From positions 1 through 9,866 of the forward strand of contig JAITVR010000114.1 in NCBI GenBank assembly GCA_031285695.1: a stretch of 9,866 nucleotides of DNA, written 5' to 3'. Source of the stretch: Prevotellaceae bacterium. Its GTDB lineage: Bacteria > Bacteroidota > Bacteroidia > Bacteroidales > UBA932. Shown here in pieces: positions 5,758 to 9,866 of the stretch (position 1 is the first letter of the stretch; each line of letters starts with the position of its first letter). The position numbers and the translations under genes are program-made. The notes under the pieces were generated by a model. That model made no database searches. It had not been told where the DNA came from and saw only the letters and a list, made by a program, of their open reading frames with translations.

Positions 5758-5783
5758 AGGAGGGAAAATTTTTCCCTCTTTTT
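5758..5783 (+). terminator. Intrinsic terminator after the PASTA gene
   Basis: GAGGGAAA (5760-5767) pairs with TTTCCCTC (5771-5778) around a 3-nt loop, extendable by a G-U and an A-U pair at the base, and is followed by TTTTT (5779-5783). It lies 34 nt after the stop codon. It should separate the PASTA transcript from the downstream T9SS cargo gene, although no strong promoter is visible in the remaining 25 nt. Confidence 0.7.
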
Positions 5784-5808
5784 CCCTTATATTTTTCGTC
5801 ATTTTGAG

Positions 5809-7830
5809 ATGGTAAAAATTCGACATATTGTAGCTTTTATTGTTGCCGTTTTTGTGCTTGCGCCGTCGGTGTTTGCGCAGCGCGAGCTTTTGGTAAATGC
5901 GCCTGTGCTGCGGCAGCGTGCGGCCTTGCTAAAAAGTAAAACGGTAGCTCTTGATACGCTCAACCTTCCTTTTTTTGATGATTTTTCGGTACCAACCAAC
6001 GGTGCGCCCAACCTGCGCAAGTGGCAAAATAGCTACGTTTACGCAAATAATTCCTACGGTATAAATTCGCCCACCATGGGCGTGGCTACCTTTGATATTT
6101 GCGATGAGCAGGGGCGCATATACGCGCACGCAAGCTCGCTGCCGTTTGCCGCCGATACGCTTACCTCTATGCCATTTAGTCTTCAGCCTGCCGACGAAAA
6201 TGTGTACCTCAGCTTTTTTTACCAACCGCAAGGAAACGGCGATATGCCCGAGCGCAGAGATTCGCTTACGCTGCAATTTTTTTCGCCTGCTGATTCGGCA
6301 TGGATAAACGTGTGGAGTGCGACGGCCGACACCGTGGGCAGCAGCGTGCCCAACGTGCTGAACGAAATTTTTTACCTGCCAAGCGTGAGTAAAAAGCAGG
6401 TTGGCAATGATAGCGTCAGTCGCCGCTTTTTTACGGTAATGCTGCCTGTGAGCGAGGCGCGATTTTTGCAGCCGGGTTTTTGTTTTCGATTTGTTAACTA
6501 CGCCACGCGCTCAAGGAGCGAGGTAAAAGGCAGAGAAAGCAGCTGCGATATGTGGAATATTGATGTGGTGTACCTCAACAAAAATCGCACCGCCGAAGAT
6601 ACCGAAATGGTTGATGTGGCCATACAAACGCCCATACAGCGCCTGCTGAAGGAGTACGCTGTGATGCCGTGGCAGCACCTCAAAAATAATACTACGGCGC
6701 AGCGCGAGCAGCTGGTAAATGCGCAGGGTTCGGGCGTTAGCATTTCGCCAAAGGTAAGCAACTTGAACGTTGCCTCGGCCACGGCTTTTACCTATGTTTA
6801 CAGCGCCACATCGGTTGCCGATGGCGCCTTGCTGTACGCTATCAAAGATGAAAATGCCATTACCGGCAACATTACGCCCGCTACCACCATTGCTATTAAC
6901 CGTGCGCTGCCCCTCAGCTCTATACTCAACGCTGCGCAGCCCGATGAAGATTCGGTGGCGATTGACGTACGCTTGCGCCTGCTGCCCTTGACCTACACGG
7001 TGGACGAGCAGCTGAAAAATGATTTTTTTGCCAACGATACCTGCACTTACCGCCAATACTTTTACCCCTACTACGCCTACGACGATGGCAGCGCCGAAAA
7101 CGGTTACGGATTATTTGGCGAGGGGAGCAACATGGCCAAGGCTGCGGTAAAATTCAAGTGCTACTGGCGCGACACGCTCAGCGGCGTTTACCTGTACTTT
7201 AACAGCACGCTCGATAGCGGCAACATGCAGCCATTTAGGCTGACCGTGTGGAGCGACAAGGGCGGAGAGCCAGACCAAGAGCTATACTCAGAAGCCAACT
7301 TGTATCCGAGCTTTGACAGCCTAAATAGCTACACCTACTATCCGCTTACGCGACCGGTTGTGCTGGGCGAGGACGCAACTTTTTACGTAGGTTGGACGCA
7401 GCAAAATAACGAATATCTCAACGTAGGTTTTGATGTAAATAGCCGCGTGGCGGGAAAACACTACGTAAACATTAAGGGCACGTGGGAGCTGTCGAGAGAG
7501 GACGGCTCGGGCGTGCTTATGATACGCCCCTCGTTTGCCAAGCAAAAATTCGATATGCCCACAGCGGTAAACACAAGCGCTGCCAACGCATACAGCATTA
7601 CGGTGTACCCAAATCCTGTGCGCGATGAGCTATACTTAAATTTACCCGATGCGCTGCGCGAAAAAACGCTGCGCGTAGAAATATTTGACCTGTTGGGAAA
7701 ACGCCTTGCGCTGCGCGAAGCAAATTCGCTTGGCTCGGTCAACGTAAGCGCGCTGCCGCTGGGTAGCTACATTGCGCGTTTTAGCGAAAGCGGAAAAGTA
7801 GTGGGCTACGCAAAATTTTTTAAACGGTAA
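5809..7830 (+). CDS. Secreted T9SS type A sorting domain-containing protein
   Basis: This 673-residue protein is predicted to cross the inner membrane by Sec and the outer membrane by the type IX system, where the C-terminal domain is removed and the protein is attached to the surface or released. A clear signal peptide covers residues 1-23 (cleavage likely after VFA, before QREL). The last ~77 residues form the type A sorting domain: VYPNPVRDELYLNL near 599-612, VEIFDLLGKR, LPLGSYIARF and the basic end KFFKR. The body is rich in aromatic and small polar residues and looks beta-stranded. A segment opening YDDGSAENGYG (about 424-434) and running to about 570 resembles a beta-sandwich module found in other Bacteroidota surface proteins. 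No catalytic motif is seen in the N-terminal ~400 residues. It lies between the PASTA gene and rluD; its function is unknown, with a structural or adhesive role possible. Confidence 0.9.
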   Translation: MVKIRHIVAFIVAVFVLAPSVFAQRELLVNAPVLRQRAALLKSKTVALDTLNLPFFDDFSVPTNGAPNLRKWQNSYVYANNSYGINSPTMGVATFDICDEQGRIYAHASSLPFAADTLTSMPFSLQPADENVYLSFFYQPQGNGDMPERRDSLTLQFFSPADSAWINVWSATADTVGSSVPNVLNEIFYLPSVSKKQVGNDSVSRRFFTVMLPVSEARFLQPGFCFRFVNYATRSRSEVKGRESSCDMWNIDVVYLNKNRTAEDTEMVDVAIQTPIQRLLKEYAVMPWQHLKNNTTAQREQLVNAQGSGVSISPKVSNLNVASATAFTYVYSATSVADGALLYAIKDENAITGNITPATTIAINRALPLSSILNAAQPDEDSVAIDVRLRLLPLTYTVDEQLKNDFFANDTCTYRQYFYPYYAYDDGSAENGYGLFGEGSNMAKAAVKFKCYWRDTLSGVYLYFNSTLDSGNMQPFRLTVWSDKGGEPDQELYSEANLYPSFDSLNSYTYYPLTRPVVLGEDATFYVGWTQQNNEYLNVGFDVNSRVAGKHYVNIKGTWELSREDGSGVLMIRPSFAKQKFDMPTAVNTSAANAYSITVYPNPVRDELYLNLPDALREKTLRVEIFDLLGKRLALREANSLGSVNVSALPLGSYIARFSESGKVVGYAKFFKR

Positions 7831-7833
7831 CGA

Positions 7834-7890
7834 GTGACAATCGTGACGAGTGACTTGTCACGTTTGTTACCCGTCACGTCTGTCACGATT
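7834..7890. repeat. GTGAC/GTCAC palindromic repeat cluster before rluD
   Basis: The 62-nt gap between the T9SS gene and rluD carries GTGAC at 7834, 7843 and 7850, then GTCAC at 7857, 7873 and 7882, with an imperfect copy GTTAC at 7866. Copies start 7 or 9 nt apart, and the whole is an imperfect palindrome centred near 7855-7860. The best outer pairing is AATCGTGAC (7839-7847) with GTCACGATT (7882-7890), 9 bp. It ends 2 nt before the rluD ATG. It may act as a terminator, an RNA structure covering the rluD start, or a protein-binding array. Confidence 0.75.
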
Positions 7891-7892
7891 TT

Positions 7893-8954
7893 ATGAACAA
7901 CGAAGTAGAAAATATAGATGCTGCCGATGAGCTCGAGGAGCAGGGCTTATACGAGCACCACAGCCTAACGGCCGACAAAGGGCAGTCGCTGCTGCGGGTA
8001 GATAAATTTTTGACCAACAGGTTGGAGCATGTATCGCGCAACCGCGTGCAAAACGCTGCCGATGCGGGTAATATTTTGGTAAACGGCGTACCCGTAAAAT
8101 CCAGCTACAAGGTAAAACCGCTCGATGTGGTGTCGGTGGTAATGCCGTATCCGCCGCGCGAGGTAAAAATTATTCCCGAAAATATTCCGCTCAACATTGT
8201 GTACGAGGACGACGACTTGATGGTGGTCAACAAGGCGGCCGGAATGGTGGTGCACCCCGGTGTGGGCAACGATAGCGGCACGCTGGTCAACGCGCTCACG
8301 TACCACCTGCAAAGCTTGCCCATGTTTCAAACGGGCGACCTGCGCGCAGGCCTTGTGCACCGCATTGATAAAGACACTTCGGGAATTTTGGTGGTAGCCA
8401 AAACAGAGCTGGCGCACAATCGCCTGGCCAAGCAATTTTTCGACCACACCATCAACCGACTCTACGTGGCCATGGTGTGGGGCGTGCCCAATCCTGCCGA
8501 GGGAACTATTACCGGACACCTTGCCCGCAGCCTGCGCGATAAAATAAAAATGCAGGTTTTTCCCGATGGCGACAAGGGCAAGCACGCCATAACGCACTAC
8601 CGCGTGCTGGAAGATTTGGGCTACGTGTCGATGGTAGAGTGCAAGCTCGAAACCGGGCGCACGCACCAAATTCGCGCCCACATGGAGCACATTGGCCACC
8701 CACTTTTTAACGACGAAAAGTACGGCGGCAGCGAAATACTGCGCGGCACCACTTTTACCAAGTACAAGCAGTTTGTGCACAACTGCTTTGCGATGCTGCC
8801 TCGCCAAGCCTTGCACGCCAAGGTGTTGGGCTTCATTCACCCCATTACTCAAAAGGAAATGCACTTTGAAGCTCCGCTGCCCGCCGACATGGAGGCCGTG
8901 GCCGAAAAGTGGCGAAAGTACGTGGATAACCGAGGCGAAAATGCCGGTAATTAG
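7893..8954 (+). CDS. rluD: RluD-type 23S rRNA pseudouridine synthase (RluA family)
   Basis: Enzymes of this family convert uridines in RNA to pseudouridine; RluD modifies helix 69 of 23S rRNA. The 353 residues show an N-terminal S4 RNA-binding domain (about 33-85, containing RVDKFLTNRL and AGNILVNGVPVKSSYKV). The catalytic domain follows, with YEDDDLMVVNKAAGMVVHPG (about 104-123) and the signature HRIDKDTSG (156-164), in which Asp159 is the expected nucleophile. GRTHQIRAHM (255-264) completes the RluA-family pattern. Length and S4 domain favour RluD over RluA, but RluC-like specificity cannot be excluded from sequence alone. The start at 7893 follows the palindromic repeat directly and has no Shine-Dalgarno. 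The roughly 30 residues before the S4 domain are acidic and poorly conserved in appearance. No promoter is obvious upstream. Confidence 0.92.
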   Translation: MNNEVENIDAADELEEQGLYEHHSLTADKGQSLLRVDKFLTNRLEHVSRNRVQNAADAGNILVNGVPVKSSYKVKPLDVVSVVMPYPPREVKIIPENIPLNIVYEDDDLMVVNKAAGMVVHPGVGNDSGTLVNALTYHLQSLPMFQTGDLRAGLVHRIDKDTSGILVVAKTELAHNRLAKQFFDHTINRLYVAMVWGVPNPAEGTITGHLARSLRDKIKMQVFPDGDKGKHAITHYRVLEDLGYVSMVECKLETGRTHQIRAHMEHIGHPLFNDEKYGGSEILRGTTFTKYKQFVHNCFAMLPRQALHAKVLGFIHPITQKEMHFEAPLPADMEAVAEKWRKYVDNRGENAGN

Positions 8955-9002
8955 TAGCCGCCAAACGAGTATTATTCTTCTAAAATGTACTTGCTGTAAA
9001 AA

Positions 9003-9713
9003 ATGAACCTTGTAAAAAAGTCAACTGCCCTGTTGCTATTGCTTGTGCTGCTGCTGCCGGCTAAAGCCTCATCGCAAGATATACTTACCGATTTGCTCGC
9101 AGAGCTTGTTATACGCGCCGCGGTATTTTCTACCGTGGGTAGCCACGATTACGAAGACCACCTGAACAACAACCTGACCGATTACCCCTATCAAAGCAAA
9201 AAGCTGGGCGGCTACATTAGCGCCGACAGCTCCGCAAGGCGGTACTTTAGGTTCGACATAGAAAACCAGCTGCTGCTTGCCAAAGGTAACGCTTCGGGCA
9301 ACCGCTTGCAGGTAAAAATTCGCCCGTTTCAATACTTTTATTTACAGTCAAATTTTTCACAGCTGCTCAACTTCAGCAGCCCCTCACTTTCGCTGATTGA
9401 CCTTACCTTTTGCTACGACAGGCTGAGGTTTCAGCGCTTCAACCTCGGCTGGATGCTGGGCGTTAACTACCTTGATAACGCTGAGCGAGTGGGCTTTTTT
9501 TGGGGCTTGAACATGGATTGGTTTGTGCTAAAACCGCTGAGCCTGTACGGCGCTGTAAGCACGGGAAGCAACAGCCAACAATCTGTAAATAGAATGGAAA
9601 TTCGCGCGCGCTTTCACTACAAAAAGCTATTTTACTCGGCAGGGTACGAAACCCTGCAAATCTCCACCACCCGACATCACTTTGCCACAGCCGGCTTTGG
9701 CGTTTACCTGTAG
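9003..9713 (+). CDS. Predicted outer-membrane beta-barrel protein, family unrecognised
   Basis: I do not recognise the family. The 236-residue product starts with a strong signal peptide (basic MNLVKK, then a leucine-rich core to about residue 20; cleavage likely near AKASSQ). The mature part alternates hydrophobic/aromatic and polar residues in many short stretches: RRYFRFDIENQLLLA, LQVKIRPFQYFYLQ, RFNLGWMLGVNYL, VGFFWGLNMDWFVL, MEIRARFHYKKLFYSAGYE and the C-terminal FATAGFGVYL. This pattern and the small size suggest an 8- to 10-strand outer-membrane barrel. The last residue is Leu rather than the more usual Phe. It begins 48 nt after rluD with no obvious promoter, so it may be co-transcribed. 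A transport or structural role is a guess. Confidence 0.7.
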   Translation: MNLVKKSTALLLLLVLLLPAKASSQDILTDLLAELVIRAAVFSTVGSHDYEDHLNNNLTDYPYQSKKLGGYISADSSARRYFRFDIENQLLLAKGNASGNRLQVKIRPFQYFYLQSNFSQLLNFSSPSLSLIDLTFCYDRLRFQRFNLGWMLGVNYLDNAERVGFFWGLNMDWFVLKPLSLYGAVSTGSNSQQSVNRMEIRARFHYKKLFYSAGYETLQISTTRHHFATAGFGVYL

Positions 9714-9751
9714 TTTATCTCTTGGTGAGTTCAACTTTCTGAAATTGGAAC

Positions 9752-9791
9752 AAAACCTACAGCTTACTCTTCAAAGGGTGCTTTAGGTTTT
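9752..9791. terminator. Possible bidirectional terminator between convergent genes
   Basis: AAAACCTA (9752-9759) pairs with TAGGTTTT (9784-9791), and after one mismatch AGC (9761-9763) pairs with GCT (9780-9782), leaving a 16-nt loop. The stem has A-runs on one side and T-runs on the other, so either strand ends in T residues. It lies 38 nt after the barrel gene's stop and overlaps the last codons of the convergent frame. Confidence 0.45.
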
Positions 9792-9866
9792 CCCAACTCT
9801 TGATGCGGGCACGTATGCTGCCCACTTTTATGGGCGCTTCGATGTACACGGGTACGCGATTTTCGT
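9757..9866 (-). CDS. 3' end of an unidentified gene, truncated by the window edge
   Basis: An open frame enters from the right edge and runs 35 codons to a TAG at 9759-9757. The visible C-terminus includes RVPVYIEAPIKVGSIRARIK and ends HPLKSKL. Its alternating hydrophobic and basic residues and GC-rich third codon positions (22 of 35 by my count) fit the coding style of the neighbouring genes. Another frame on the same strand is also open for 33 codons but reads less like a protein. I do not recognise the family. Confidence 0.5.
   Translation of the reverse strand, partial: ENRVPVYIEAPIKVGSIRARIKSWENLKHPLKSKL

Noticed and set aside
5766..5795. Promoter for the T9SS cargo gene with -7 TATATTTT at 5788-5795
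   Set aside because: The -7 lacks the final G and no TTG lies at the right distance upstream; the support is too weak to list.
7965..8864. 299-codon antisense open frame over rluD
   Set aside because: It lies fully opposite the well-supported pseudouridine synthase and its His/Val-rich translation looks like a shadow.
1..9866. CRISPR array, tRNA, rRNA, insertion sequence or integrase
   Set aside because: I found no repeat-spacer pattern, no recognisable tRNA or rRNA sequence and no transposase or integrase reading frame.

Overview
The window looks like a chromosomal segment from a member of the phylum Bacteroidota. Five independent signs support this. Several genes are preceded by the Bacteroidota-type promoter (a -33 TTTG/TTG about 19-22 nt from a -7 TAnnTTTG). 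Most genes lack a Shine-Dalgarno sequence. One secreted protein ends in a type IX secretion (T9SS, type A) C-terminal sorting domain. Menaquinone synthesis appears to use the futalosine route (mqnE). A membrane PASTA protein without a kinase lies near an RluD-type pseudouridine synthase. The class or order cannot be settled from this sequence alone. All genes but one run on the + strand; the exception is a partial gene on the - strand at the right edge.

Layout from left to right: (1) A promoter, a leader of about 140 nt holding a possible 20-codon upstream ORF and a hairpin that could cover the ribosome-binding site, then mgtE (Mg2+ channel/transporter). (2) A two-gene cassette with its own promoter: an ORF6N-domain protein and a lone HsdR_N-type PD-(D/E)XK nuclease-like protein. 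The second of these is visibly AT-richer than its neighbours, and a tiny ORF may follow it. (3) rpmH (ribosomal protein L34), too short for a routine ORF cut-off, with a textbook promoter and a strong intrinsic terminator. (4) A 62-bp double-hairpin dispersed-repeat element, then mqnE (aminofutalosine synthase). (5) A cell-envelope cluster: a membrane-anchored three-PASTA protein, a terminator, a secreted T9SS cargo protein, a GTGAC/GTCAC palindromic repeat, an RluD-family pseudouridine synthase and a predicted outer-membrane beta-barrel protein. (6) A possible bidirectional terminator and the 3' end of an unidentified convergent gene.

Functionally, most of the window is housekeeping: Mg2+ uptake, ribosome, menaquinone, rRNA modification and envelope. 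The accessory part is the ORF6N/HsdR_N pair wedged between mgtE and rpmH. The most interesting regulatory region is the mgtE leader, where an acidic/proline-beginning upstream ORF, overlapping complementary segments and an anti-Shine-Dalgarno hairpin could together form a Mg2+- or translation-responsive switch. That idea is inference. I do not see a clearly novel multi-gene system. The best leads are the mgtE leader and the two-gene nuclease cassette.
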